Source: Caprimulgus europaeus
Taxonomy: Eukaryota; Chordata; Aves; Caprimulgiformes; Caprimulgidae
Direction: 5' to 3'
DNA length: 64,000 bases
NCBI GenBank assembly: GCA_907165065.1
Contig: OU015523.1
Coordinates: forward strand, 22,595,834 to 22,659,833
Positions 35,619 to 47,233 of the stretch are shown piece after piece. The notes under the pieces were generated by a model. The model searched no databases. It had not been told where the DNA came from and saw nothing but the letters and a program-made list of their open reading frames with translations. Numbering within the stretch: position 1 is the stretch's first letter; each line of letters starts with the position of its first letter. A program made the position numbers and the translations under genes.

Positions 35619-38604
35619 ACTCAAGAAATATATTGCCCTGAAGCAATATACAAAACTCCTATAGAATTAATCTGTGCACATTTTCTGCAAGCTACAAAGA
35701 CTACGCCAATATTCAAGGTTTAGACCAGAGAAGAAAATTAAGCTGACACCATTGCTTTCAGCATTTTCCCTTGTTTGAATACCAATGAGTACACTCCTAG
35801 AGTGTCATTATTCCCCTGGCAGGGCTTCCACTACCATTTACACGCGAGTAATTTCTTTTTATGGACCCAGTATCATTTTGTTCAAAACACATTCATCATT
35901 ACAAAATGTGATACAGTAGGAGCAAACAGCAAATGCTTCTCATCAGCATTGTCTTTGTGAAACAACTGCACATGAAAAACAGTTAGCATGTGGATCCGAA
36001 AATGCTTGTTTTACAATACCCTGCAGTTGCCAGGACCTTGCCTATAACAAACTTTCTTGCTTGCACAGTTGAATATTGTGTACACAGTTTTGTGCAGCAC
36101 ATACATAAGGTTCAGGGTGAACTAAAATCTGTAATTTTATTACGAATATCTCTTTACTATGGGTAATACAACACACTCAACACTTAACAGGTCTTATTAA
36201 CTTAGAGACAAGTTATTTTCTTTAACAAATCAGAACTTCGGGGGTGATATGTAAACTATTCCCTGATTGCATATGCACACTTTTGCAGACACACACATAT
36301 TTATTCTTTGACACAACTTTATGACAAGGCAAATCTGAACACAGCCACAACCCTTCACCTGGAACTAAGTCTATCTTCAGCTTCACTTACATTGGTGCAA
36401 TTCCCCCAGGTGGGTAAAAGAAAAATAAATAAATATGGTAGGAAGGTCATAAAGGAACAGACACAACTATTTCACACCCACACACACAACCCTGCATGCA
36501 ACAGTATGTTCACTGTTTTGTGGTGAAAAAACCTATTAAAACCATGTAGAAAGTTAGGTAAACAGGGTAATCACAGGTCTACTATGTCCTATAAGCACCC
36601 TCAGAAATGCTTTATCAGCCAGAAGAGCCATTATTACTCCTCAGCTTGTCTGTGGCATATGAAAGCTCAATGGTTCAGCTTGGCCCCTCTGTGAGTTTGG
36701 GAGCTAGGTTGGTGCCATTTCACCTGCTGGAAGCAGAAGGCAACATGCTGACAAAATGCTTATCTGTGGCTTGGGCTAGGAGCACACACTGTGTGTGTCA
36801 TTGCTAACAGGAGATCCACAGGCTTTTCAGCTCCAATCCCAGCTTGAGTCTGGCTGTTGTTCAAATGCTGAACAAGAAATGGCGATTAGTTCATTCTTAT
36901 GTTCTTATATAAAAGTCCTTTCATGCCAGCAAGTCTTATTTCTCACTCTGCTTTTTCTTCTTTATCAATTAACAACCAAGATGGAGTAATCAAAGATAGT
37001 AGGAAGCACAGAAACAGTAGAAGGGTGTCAAAAATAAGGAAGCAAAGTGACAAAGAAGCTACACACGTAAAGGATGTGAAGCCCTTTTTCTCAGGGTGTT
37101 ATTGTTCCAGAACTCTGTTTTTCTGGAAGACAACTGCTTATTGCTTTAATTTACTTGGTTATCAGGAATCATTAGTGGTCAAAAGTTTCAAAAATTTCTG
37201 TTTCTTGGCCTCAGGTGTTGGTGGTAACAACCAGAACTGTCATTATGCTTCCTACATTGAGCTATCCTTTCTCCACAGGTGACAGAAGCTTCCAACAGTG
37301 AGACATGAGTCACTGTAGAGTAATCATAGAACTAAGAAACCATCACATCCAAAACCTAGTGAGTCTAAGTGATGTTCTAGCAATTCCCAGAATAAGTAGT
37401 CTGTGTCTCAGAGAGAAAGAACTTGAGTGACTGTGATCCAGTCCAGTACTGAAAACAACCTGGGTCTTTAAGTTAGGGTCCTAACATGAGCCAAAGCAAC
37501 AGATTGCACAAGACCACTATGGTTTGTAGATTGTGATGTCTATATACTATTATAGGAATGGTGTCTATACAAAGAAAACTGATAGTTTAGAGGGGAGAGA
37601 ATAGGAGAAAATTGCCAGTTTACATTAAAAGTATTTCCTAAAAAATTATTTCTCATTATTTCTCTTTGTATTTCCCCCAGATACGTTCATCCTGACTTGC
37701 ACTTCATTTAGTTCATGCAGTCAAAAGTTTGTCTTCTTAAACAGACGTTTTTGCAGCATTCATACATAGCAGTGGATCTTTGAAAACAGCCCTTCAGGCA
37801 GTTAAAATATTTACTGAAATGTTGATGTACAAGGTCTCTGTGCCAGAGAGGGCTTCGTAGCAGAAGTCATAAAGAAGTGAAGACTCAGGTTGTGAATCTT
37901 GTAAAAGTTAAGATTTACTTAAACTGAGGTGGGGCAGGGGAAGCAGCAGATCCCTGGGGTTGTCTGAATACAGCTATTCAAGTTCTGGATAATTAAAATA
38001 TTTCATTTCAAAGGTTCAATAGTGTATTCTCACTACCAATGTAATTTAATGCACTGCTTAAAAATCAAATCCAATTCTAATTTTGTAAAACAATTTTTGT
38101 ATGGAAAACAGCTCATATAAATTCCATCCAAAAATCAGTTTGGAGTTGCTGTCACAGTGAACTCCTCCCTTCTTAGTAAGGTTAAAGCTGGGGACCCTTT
38201 ACCCTTAATTACTGAGAAAAATTAAGTTATCTTCATCTCCTCACTAACAGATGTTTACAGCTAGGATCTGAACATCTAGGCAGGTTACTTCAGCTCATGT
38301 TCAGCTATCCAGTTTCAATGTAGCAAAGAGGCTTGTATTGCTAAACCTATAATAAAAATATATCAAGTTTAGGTTTACAGCCACCTTCTTTCTAGTCAGA
38401 AAAGGTTCAGAGGGCAAGAAAGTCTGAGGAGCAGAACATCATCCCATATAAGTTTGATCACCTATAAGCACCATCAGGCATCTCAAATTGATAACACACT
38501 GGTATTTAAAGGTCAAGGCAATACTGCCAGCTGAATAATCTTCTGGTTTCCATCTCTATGGCTAATGTCACTTCCACAATTTTGGGTTTTTTTCAATAAT
38601 GAGA
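35619..38604. other. Unannotated interval
   Basis: Nothing was recognised in about 3 kb. Open frames at 36607-36807 and 36899-37282 (127 codons) have no recognisable domain, and I saw no convincing splice context. Base composition is slightly less AT-rich around 36600-36850. Confidence 0.5.
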
Positions 38605-41600
38605 TGGCCAATATGGCGCCAAGTTTGCTGGCATCAGATGAGATTCACTTTTCTCAAAGGAGGAAGAGGATCCTTGCTCAGGAACTTGCTGGGCTCATTG
38701 GAAGAACTTTAAACTAGACTTGAAGGAGAAGGGGAATAATATCAGGCTCACCCACGACAAGCTGTGGGTTGACATGTCAAGGTTAGAGGGACAGGGTGCT
38801 AGCAAGGCCTCTCCGTCTGATGCTCTGAGTTGTGATGGGTATACTGCAGCACACTCAAAGTCTTACAGAGATAAGCCAGGGGCTCCTGAGGTAATAGGAG
38901 CCAACAGAGAAATATCAGTGAAATACTTCAAAGGAATTAAGGGGTGTTCTTCTAAGAGGGTGACATGGCCGTCAGCCCAGCTGAAGTGTCTCTACACCAA
39001 TGCACACTGCATGGGCAACAAACAGGAAGAGCTGGAGTCCACTGCACTGCTAGAAAGCTATGACCTGGTTGCTGTTATTGAAACTGGCTACAGGTGGTTC
39101 AGAAGGGACAGGCAAGGAAGGAAGGGCAGAGGAATTTCCCTCTATGTCAAGAGATGGATAGACTGTGAAGAGCTATCTCTGAAGAATAGCCATGAACAGG
39201 TTGAAAAGCTTATAGGTAAGAATTAGAGATCAAGGCAACAAAGAGAACCTTGTGATTGGTATTTAACACAGGCCACCCAATCAAGGGGAGCCCACTGACA
39301 AAGCCTTCTTACTCCAGCTACAGGAGGCATCATGCTCACAGGCTCTCATCCTACTGGGGGACTTCAACCACCTCAACATCTGCTGGAAAACCAGCACAGT
39401 GAGCTGTAGGTAATCCAGGGGACTCCTGGAGTGCATGGAAGATAACTTCTTCAGCTAGGTGATAGATAGCCCTACCAGAGAGGATGTGATACTGGACCTG
39501 CTGGTCATCAATGCAATTATGCTAATCAGTGACATCAAGATTGGAGGCAGCCTGGGCTGAAGTGATCATGCACTGGTGGAGTTCATAGTCCTGAGGGATA
39601 TGGGTCAGGCAAAGAATAGTCAAGACCCTGAATTTTAGGAAAGCAAACTTCCAATTGTTCCAGGAGTTAGTCAAAAGGATCCCCTGCAAAACTGCCCTGA
39701 GGAACAAGAGAGCAGAACAGAGCTGACAGACAAGAGCTCTTGCAACCAAGGTGTAAGAAATCAGGAAAGGCAGGGGAGAGACCAGCATGGATCATTTGAG
39801 ACCTGATGGTCAAACTAAAGGGCAAGGACAAAATGCACAGGCAGTAGAAGCAGGGACAGGTATCCTAGGAAGATTATAGAGACACTACCTAATTGTGTAG
39901 GGATGAGGTCAGTAAGGCCAAGGTGCAGCTGGAGCTGAACTTGGCAAGAGATACAAGGAATAATAAGGGCTTCTCTGTGTAAGTCAGCCAGAAAAGGAAG
40001 GTCAAAGAAAGTGTAATGCCCGTGATTAGCAAGACTGGTAAACTGGTAACAATGGATGACGAGAAGGCTGAGGTACTCAATGACATTTTTTGCCTCAGTC
40101 TTCACTGGCAACCTCTCTTCCCACACCTCTTGAGTGTATGAACCCCAAGACAGGTACTGGGGGAGCAGTCTTTCCCACGGTGAGAGATCAGGTTCATGAT
40201 CACATGAGGAACCTGAGCATATATAAGTCTGTGGGACCTGACAAGATACAGTCCAGACTCCTGAGGGAATTGGCTGATGCAGTTGCCAAGCCACTCTCTA
40301 ATATTTGAAAATTCATGCCAGTCAAGTGAAGTCCCTGGTGACTGGAAAAAGGGAAACGCTGCACCCATTTTTAAAAAGGATAGAAAGGAGGACCCTAGGA
40401 ACTACTAACCTGCCAGTCTCACCATTGTGTCTGGGAAGAGCATGGAACAGATATTCCCAGAAACCATGCAAAAACACATGGAAGACAGGGAGGTGGTTTG
40501 AGACAGCTAGAATGGCTTCACCAAGGGCAAGTCCTGCTCAACCAACCTAGTAACCTCTATGATGGAGTGACTACATCAGTGGACAAGGGAAGAGATATGT
40601 ATGTCATCTTCTGTGAGGCCTTTGAGATGGTCCCTCACAACATCCTCCTCTGTAAGTTGGAGAGATATGGATTTGATGCATGGACTGTTTGGCAGATGAG
40701 GAATTGGTTGGATGGTCAAATCCAGAAGGTAGTGGTCAACAGCTCAATGTCCAGATGGAGATCAGTGATGAGTGGTGTCCCTCAGGGGTCTGTATTGTGA
40801 TCAGTACTCTTTAATGTCTTCAATGACATACATAGTGGGATCAAGGGCACCCCCAACGAGTTTGCAGATGACACTGAGTGAGTGGTGTGGTTGACATGTG
40901 TGAGGGACAGGATATGATCCAGAGGGATTTGGCCAAGCTTGAGAAGTGGGCCTGTGTGAACCTCATGAGGTTGAAAAAAGCTAAGTGAAAGGTCCTGCAC
41001 CTGGGTTAGGGTAACCCCTGGTATCAATATAGATTAGAGAATGAAGAGATTGAAAGCAGCTCTGTGGAGAAGAACTTGGGAGTACTGGTGGATGAAAAGC
41101 TGGACATGAGCACGCAGTGTGTGCTCGCAGCCCAGAAGGCTAACCATATCCTGAGCTGCATGAGAAGACATGTGGCTAGCAGGTCAAGGGTGGTGATTCT
41201 GCCTCTCTGCTCCACTCTAGTGAGACCCAAAGACCTCCACCTGAAGTACTATGTCCAGCTCTGGAGTCCTCAGTACAGGAAAGACATGGACTTGTTAGAG
41301 CAGATCCAGAGGAGTGCCACAAAAATCATCAGAAGAATGGAACACCTCTCCTGTGAGGAAAGGCTGAGAGTTGGGGTTGTTCAGCCTGGGGAAGAGAAGG
41401 ATCCAGGGAGATCTTATTGCAGCCTTTCAGTATTTAAAGGAGGCCTATAAGAAAGACGGGGACAAAACTTTTATCAGGACCTGTAGCAACAGGACAAGGG
41501 GTGATGGTTATAAACTAAATGGGGATAGATTTAGACTAGATATAAGGAAGAATTTTTTTTTACAATGAGGGTGTTTAAACACTGGAACAAGTTGCCCAGA

Positions 41601-41757
41601 GAAGAGGTAGATGCTCCATCTCTGGAACCATTCAAAGTCAGGCTGGACAGGGCTCTGAGCAACCTGATCTAGTTAGAAGATGTCCCTGGTTATTGCAGGG
41701 TATTTGGACTAGGTGACCTTTAAAGGTAACCTCCAACACAAACTATTCTATGATTTT
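38605..41757 (+). mobile_element. Longest CR1 LINE: upstream spacer, endonuclease, RT, 3' end (group A, old)
   Basis: The element starts in the segment before ORF2 (ending GAAGAACTTTAAACTAGAC near 38700-38720). It runs through the endonuclease (KCLYTNAHCMGNKQEELEST, then LILLGDFNHLNICWK near 39346), linker, RT (PQGSV near 40778, FADDT near 40860) and C-terminal region (41064-41450, RPKDLHLKYYVQLWSPQYRK), to a 3' UTR ending GGTGACCTTTAAAGGTAACC and CTATGATTTTTTT. It is about 3.15 kb; ORF1 and the 5' end are missing. Many frame breaks and stops, and the motif A equivalent reading FCEAFEMV, mark it as old and dead. The same non-canonical tail as at 3853 follows it. Confidence 0.94.
38720..39226 (+). 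pseudogene. CR1 ORF2 N-terminal endonuclease remnant
   Basis: This 168-residue frame covers the region before and into the apurinic-like endonuclease domain. Residues near 90-115 read LKCLYTNAHCMGNKQEELES, then YDLVAVIETGYRWFRRDRQG, where the family has AITETWWD; the catalytic glutamate is kept and the double tryptophan changed. RGISLYVKRWIDCEEL follows. It ends at a stop before the GDFN motif, which lies in another frame at about 39358. Confidence 0.85.
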
Positions 41758-41761
41758 TTTA

Positions 41762-41820
41762 AAATAAAAATTTTAGGTGAAATTCTCTTTTTATTCAAAG
41801 ATGGAAGAACTTTTAAAATT
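41762..41820 (+). repeat. Non-canonical tail after CR1 3' end, copy 2
   Basis: Partner of 3853-3912: about 59 bp with some 92 percent identity by eye, directly after the 3' terminus of the 38.6 kb CR1. It diverges completely after AAAATT. The shorter group A copy at 42598-42928 does not carry this tail. Confidence 0.75.
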
Positions 41821-41821
41821 A

Positions 41822-42597
41822 TTCTATTAAGAGAAAAAAATGCCCCAAATAATAGATAATTTCTGGGAAGAACAGGCATTTTATTTTAATCAAGAAAGAC
41901 CAAATTATTGGGGAAAAAAAACCCAACAAAAAAATCCACAGAAAACCCCAAACCCTTTCTAAGTTTTATTGAAGAAAAATTCACTGGAAAAAAAGCAGAA
42001 CAAAATGGTTTCCTGGGTTGTATTACCTACATGCAAGCTGCTTAAAATCTTGCATATGCCAGAAATGAAGGACTTCCCACCAGAAAAGTAATGAGAAACC
42101 AGAAAGCTTGGAGATGCTGAGAAGCCACAGAAAAACATTTCTAGTTTAAATGTTTAAGCTCAGTACAGTCTTAATCACCTGCTAGAGCCCTCTATTGCAA
42201 ATAAATTTTATACAGACAATATGCATAAATGCTCTTTCACATAACAGACTTGCACCTCATTACTGGGGAAAAAGGGAAATTTTGATAGAACCCCATTATT
42301 CTTTATTTCATTCAGTGATAGGTATTTTCAGATCAAAATTATGGTAGATAAAAGCCATGCAATTTAATATTTTCAAAACACAGTATTATCATTAAAAAAA
42401 AATACATCCAAAGAGAACCAATGTTAAGAAAATTATAGCTACAATCTCCAAGAAAGAAGTGCCTTCTTATACTGAACAAATATTTTGGTTATTATTTTGG
42501 TTTCTCATTTTGCTGAGAAAACCAGAAGATTTTGTTCCTAGTTCAGCCCACATAAATTAAAATATATATGTATATGTATTTCCATATTCCAAACCTT
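41822..42597. other. Unannotated sequence between two CR1 copies
   Basis: No gene was recognised. It contains an A/C-rich tract at about 41915-41955 (AAAAAACCCAACAAAAAAA-type) and otherwise plain AT-rich sequence. Confidence 0.6.
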
Positions 42598-42928
42598 ATG
42601 GGGGCCTACAAGAAAGCTGGGGAGGGCCTTTTTACAAGGGCAGGTAGTGATAGAACAAAGGGTAATGGCTTTAAACTGGAAGAGGGTAGGTTTAGATTAG
42701 ATATTAGGAAGAAATTCTTTTACTGTGAGGGTGGTCAGACACTGGAACAGGTTGCCCAGAGAAGGTGTGGATGACTCCTCCCTGGAAGTTTTCAAAGCCA
42801 GGTTGGATGAGGCTTTGACCAACATGATCTAGTGGAAGGTGTCCCTGCTCATTGCAGGGGGCTTGAAACTGTATGATCTTTATGGTCCCTTCCAACCCAA
42901 ACCATTCTATGGTTCTGTGATTCCATAG
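42598..42928 (+). mobile_element. CR1 LINE, 3' terminal fragment (group A)
   Basis: It starts within the last codons of ORF2 (GAYKKAGEGLFTRAGSDRTK), continues through [16 protein letters not shown] and the LPREGVD-like segment, and ends with TTATGGTCCCTTCCAACCCA and CATTCTATGGTTCTGTGATT. This is an ordinary 5'-truncated insertion of about 330 bp. It lies 840 bp after the end of the 38.6 kb CR1 in the same orientation but begins further 3' in the consensus, so it is a separate insertion. Confidence 0.93.
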
Positions 42929-42929
42929 C

Positions 42930-45583
42930 TACTGTGCCAGACTGGAAATGAGTCACTTGATATGATCTATACTGAATTTTTATTTCTTGGTGTCCTGCTA
43001 ATACATTTTAAATGTATAATTTTAGGAAAATAAGTATGAGAATTCAGTCACAATAGCTATATTTACTGAGTCAAATTTGTGTTCATTGTGCTACCTGCCC
43101 GTTAACCACGGTTGAAGTGCTGTGCAACAAATCTCTATTTGTCTTTCCTTTATCAGCCTGGTGTTTGACAAAACCATTTTTGCTATAAGACTCCAAATAC
43201 ATTCATCATCTCAGCTATTTTGCTAAGTGATGAACTGATTGTTTACAATCTAATATTAGGTTAGTCCATTAAGAATGTATGACAATGTTTGCATAGAAGC
43301 ATGGTTTTGAAGCCCAGACTAACCAGGGGAACCACAGCTTGGCAACTTCTGGAATAAGGTAGGATGCAAGATTTGCACATAAGCTCAAACCACCATCTCT
43401 GTATCAACAAAGACTTACCTGGCCAGTCCAAGCTACGGATTTTCCCCTTAACTTTATGTAGGTTATCCAATTTCTCCTTCTTACTTTTCTTTCTAGCTAT
43501 GCCTCTTAAATCACTTGCCAAACTACTGATTTCCAGAAACTAGAAGTAATACAGAGTAATATTGATCAAATAGGTTTATGTTCCTACCAGGTATGCACAT
43601 TGACTTATGATTCACAGGTAGTGCATACAGGAGACAGTATGAGTATTCTAATTAAGTTAATATTTTCTGTTAAATTGGTGGTATGATAATAACTCAAAAA
43701 GGAACTGGAACTTCTGATACATCCATATTCACTGATGTGCTAATGAATAAGAGTGTATTGCAAAAAAAAAAAAAATTATTGATTATCTGACACATTTTGT
43801 TATTCTAAGACTGTTGAATGAAGAAAAGTATGTCCTCATGCTGAAGAAAGACTTTAATATAAATAATATAAAAGGTCAAAAATAGCTTGCACCTAAAAAA
43901 AAAATAATTAAGCTCCTCTTCGAAGGGTAATAATTAAGGTGAAAAAAAAAAATCACTGTTGTATGATTAGTCATGAAATTAAATATTCTTTTTTATTACT
44001 TTTGAAAATCTCTGTTGAAGAAAAAATTCTGCAATAGACACTTCTTTATGTTGAGAATGTTTACTGTAAGTTATCTTTCCTTTTACACCTAGAAGAATAA
44101 AGCTATTTATCAGACTAAAGTGTTCAAAAATATTTCAACTATCTGATGGAATGAACAAGGGTTACATGTTACTGTTCTGAGCTATAATAGTATTATATGG
44201 TCAGCTAAATTAAATTACTTAGGAATTATAAACAAACATACTAACCTGTATATTAGATTAGATTTTATTTTTTTCCCTAAGGATATAGCATTTAAGATGA
44301 CATTTTTATTAGCTAATAATACAAATGTTAAAGACACTCTGCAAGAGCTGTATGAATTGTTTTAACTGAATTTACTGTATTTTTGTCATTCTGATTGAAT
44401 AATTGCTCTTAACTTAATTTTAAATACCAACATGATTACCCATTGTGGTATCTGATAAACTTATTTTTTGTGGTTTTTTTTCACTTTAACCAAGAAGGAA
44501 TAAACTTACGTCATAAATAACATTAAAATTATAAAGGCAATATCTCAATAAGATTTATTTCCTAGCTTTTCAATTATTATTATTATTAAAAAAAAAAAAA
44601 AGCTTCCAGTAGGCAACTGAATGAAGCTACTAAACATATCGCTGAATTAAGCAGTTCTTTCCTTATTCCTTCTTGTAGTCTTTTGTTTACGAGAAGGTGC
44701 ACTTTTGGAATAATGATATATAACCAAAAGCATGTTAAACAAAGCAAAACAAAGTCATAAAACATCAGTTACAAAGCACATTTGCTTCTGGAATAAGTTA
44801 AAAAAAAATTAAAAAGCTGTAGAATAAGTAAAGCATTTAGTCTTCCAGAAATTAGGTAGTTTATATTACAGTGGAGTTTTAAAACAACAGAATATTAAAC
44901 CCATCTCTGTGCTGAATTTGTACACAGTTCTTTAATGTTCAACCACAGCCAAAGAACTCACACAATAATGTAATGTTCTTGTAGTTCTGGAAATCATTGA
45001 GTGGAAATCAGAAGCAAAATAAGTTACAGTATTTCTTCTGTGATCTTTTCAGTGTGACATTTAGAATATAGGATGCATATATGCAAGATAAATCAGAGAC
45101 AGGGATGCCATGTGAATGTTGCCAAGTCATCTTTTTGTTCAACTGTGCTCTGGGAACCACTTGTTTCTTTCTGAGAACCACTTATTTTAGTCTGTTGAAA
45201 AGTTCTCACCACCAGATGTTGTTAATATCAGATTAACAACAACATTCATAATAAAAATAGATTTTTTTTTTTCATGCATAGATCTTATCATCAGCAGGTA
45301 TTGTGTTGATAGCTGCACCAGTGGAGAATTTCCTACTTATATATAATCTGTATAATATAGAAAAATCTCTGTAAGTGTATTATTAGGTTATTGAAATAAA
45401 ATTACTATTCATATGAAAAACACAGAACTAGAATGAACCAAGAATTATATAGGTAGCAGAGCACTAACACTATAAAAGACAGTAGCCTGCTGAAACAGAC
45501 AGACACACAGAGCTGAACTACCAGCTAAAATCCCCCACCCATGTTAGTGTCCTGTGGTACTTCTCCCTCACTAATGAGCATGC
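42930..45583. other. Unannotated AT-rich interval
   Basis: Nothing was recognised. It contains scattered A or T runs (43760, 43905, 44588, 45260) and a short hairpin at 45218-45240. Confidence 0.55.
45218..45240. repeat. 9-bp perfect inverted repeat, 5-nt loop
   Basis: GTTGTTAAT and ATTAACAAC are exact reverse complements around ATCAG. It is short enough to be chance in this composition. Confidence 0.6.
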
Positions 45584-46159
45584 TGCGTTTGGCTGGAGTA
45601 CAGTTAATTTTCTTCAGAATAGCTGGTATGGTGCTATGTTTTGGATTACTGCTGGGAATAGCGTTGATAGCACAGAGATGTTTTCGTTATTTCTGAGCAG
45701 TGCTTGCATAGCCAAGGCCTTTTCTTACACCATCCCACCAATGAGGAGGCTGGGAGTGCACAAGAGACTGGGAGAGGACACAGATGGGACAGCTGACCTC
45801 AACTGACCAAAGGGATATTCCATACCATATGACATCATGCTCAGCATATAAAGAAGTGGGAAGAAGGAAGGGTGGATGTTTGAGTAATGGCATTTGTCTT
45901 CCCAAGTAACTGTTACCCATGAGGGACTCCTACCTTCCTGGATATGGCTGAACACCTGCCTGCTGATGGGAAGTAGTGAATGAATTCCTTGTTTTTTCTT
46001 TGCTTGTGTGCCCGGCTTTTGCTTTACCTATTAAACTGTCTTTATGTCAACCCATAAATTGTCTCACTTTTATCCTGACTTCCTCCTTCATCCCACTGAG
46101 GGGGAGTGAGCAAGTAGCTGTGTGGTGCTCAATTGCTGGCTGGAGTTAAACCACAACCA
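45584..46159 (+). mobile_element. Solo LTR of an avian ERVL-type endogenous retrovirus (fossil)
   Basis: About 575 bp match, from memory, the common avian ERVL-type LTR. Its 5' part reads GGCTGGAGTACAGTTAATTT; the U3 includes CCAAAGGGATATTCCATACC and a TATA-like CATATAAAG at about 45845. The R region holds ATGGCTGAACACCTGCCTG, and an ATTAAA polyadenylation signal lies at about 46030. It ends in the characteristic TTAAACCACAACCA. It is in plus orientation. No gag, pol or env sequence lies on either side, so it is a recombined solo LTR, clearly diverged and therefore old. Small open frames within it are meaningless. Confidence 0.85.
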
Positions 46160-46656
46160 CAAGGAATGTGAGCATTTGCAAAGGAGCACGGTGAAAGGAA
46201 GGTAATTGGGGCTTCCAGCTGAACTTGCACTTCACACTGAGTGAACATGCTGTGGACCAGAAAGACAGTCACACAGTCAATTAGAAATGGGAAGCTTACT
46301 GAGAAACAGCTGCCTCTTACTACTAATCAACTCTCAGAAGAGTCCAGTGTAGAACATACCAGAAGACCAAACACAGATACAAGTTTGGTACATTTGCAGT
46401 AAGCCAGGAATGAGCTTGAGACTGAAGAAGAAAAAAAAACCACCTCCTAACCACGTAAATAAACCTTACAACCTCAGCCACTCAGGAAGAAAAGGAGATG
46501 GTAGGTGAGGATAAATTTTTCATCAGTAAAGCAACAGGAATTATTTTGGTCAAGTGCAATTATACCCTCAAAGAAAAGTGTGATTTTTCACTTAAGTAGT
46601 TGCTCAAAGACTTTCTCCTTCACCTGAGGCATCTCCTTTCTCTACTACTTTGTGAT

Positions 46657-46728
46657 ATTAACTAAATATTAAAATAAATATTAACTATTAACTAAATATT
46701 AAAATGAGTTCATTTTACGTGAACTCAT
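46657..46728. repeat. 19-bp direct repeat followed by a 9-bp hairpin
   Basis: ATTAACTAAATATTAAAAT occurs at 46657-46675 and again at 46687-46705, with a 30-bp period. Immediately after the second copy, ATGAGTTCA (46704-46712) and TGAACTCAT (46720-46728) form a perfect stem with loop TTTTACG. This is probably slippage-type duplication. Confidence 0.75.
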
Positions 46729-47218
46729 CTCCACTAAAGTAATCGCAAGTGAAGAAGTAGTTGGTAGACACCAACAAATCCAAGGCACTGGAATAAACCC
46801 TGGAGAAAAAGAGTGGTTTTGCTCTGAAATGCTTGAGAAGGAAGGAAGGTGGAAAATCATAATGTCACATGACTAACTGATATCACCATCCCCAGAAACA
46901 GCCGCTGAAGAATGATACAGAAAGACATGGTTATATTTAAGAGAAGGTACAATTTCAGTCCATCAGAGCAGCAATCCTTTTATACTCCTGAGGAAAGAGA
47001 TAGGACAGATTCTGTCTCTTCCATTTGCTAGAATCTCAGCTGAGCATTTCTTGACAGATAGATCATAGTCCTGGTGGGCACTGGAAAAGAGATATATTTG
47101 TGGAAGAGGAGAAATCTGAGTGTGAATGAAATATTATCTTGAAGACAATAGGGCAAAGGACTCCAAAAAATGTCCTTAAATGTCAAGAGCTGGGACTATG
47201 TGAGGCAAAGGAGAGGAG

Positions 47219-47233
47219 AGGGGGGGAGGGGGG
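47219..47233 (+). repeat. G-run, possible quadruplex-forming
   Basis: Two long G runs (seven and six G) separated by one A lie in a purine-only stretch that continues as GGAGAGGAGAG upstream and an A-rich tract downstream. Confidence 0.85.

Noticed and set aside
45687-45955. Two overlapping minus-strand open frames of 76-77 codons
   Set aside because: They lie antisense within the solo LTR, which explains the sequence fully.
46766-46788. ACACCAACAAATCYAAGG word shared with 63535-63553
   Set aside because: A match of about 18 bp with one difference and no extension on either side; chance or low complexity is enough.
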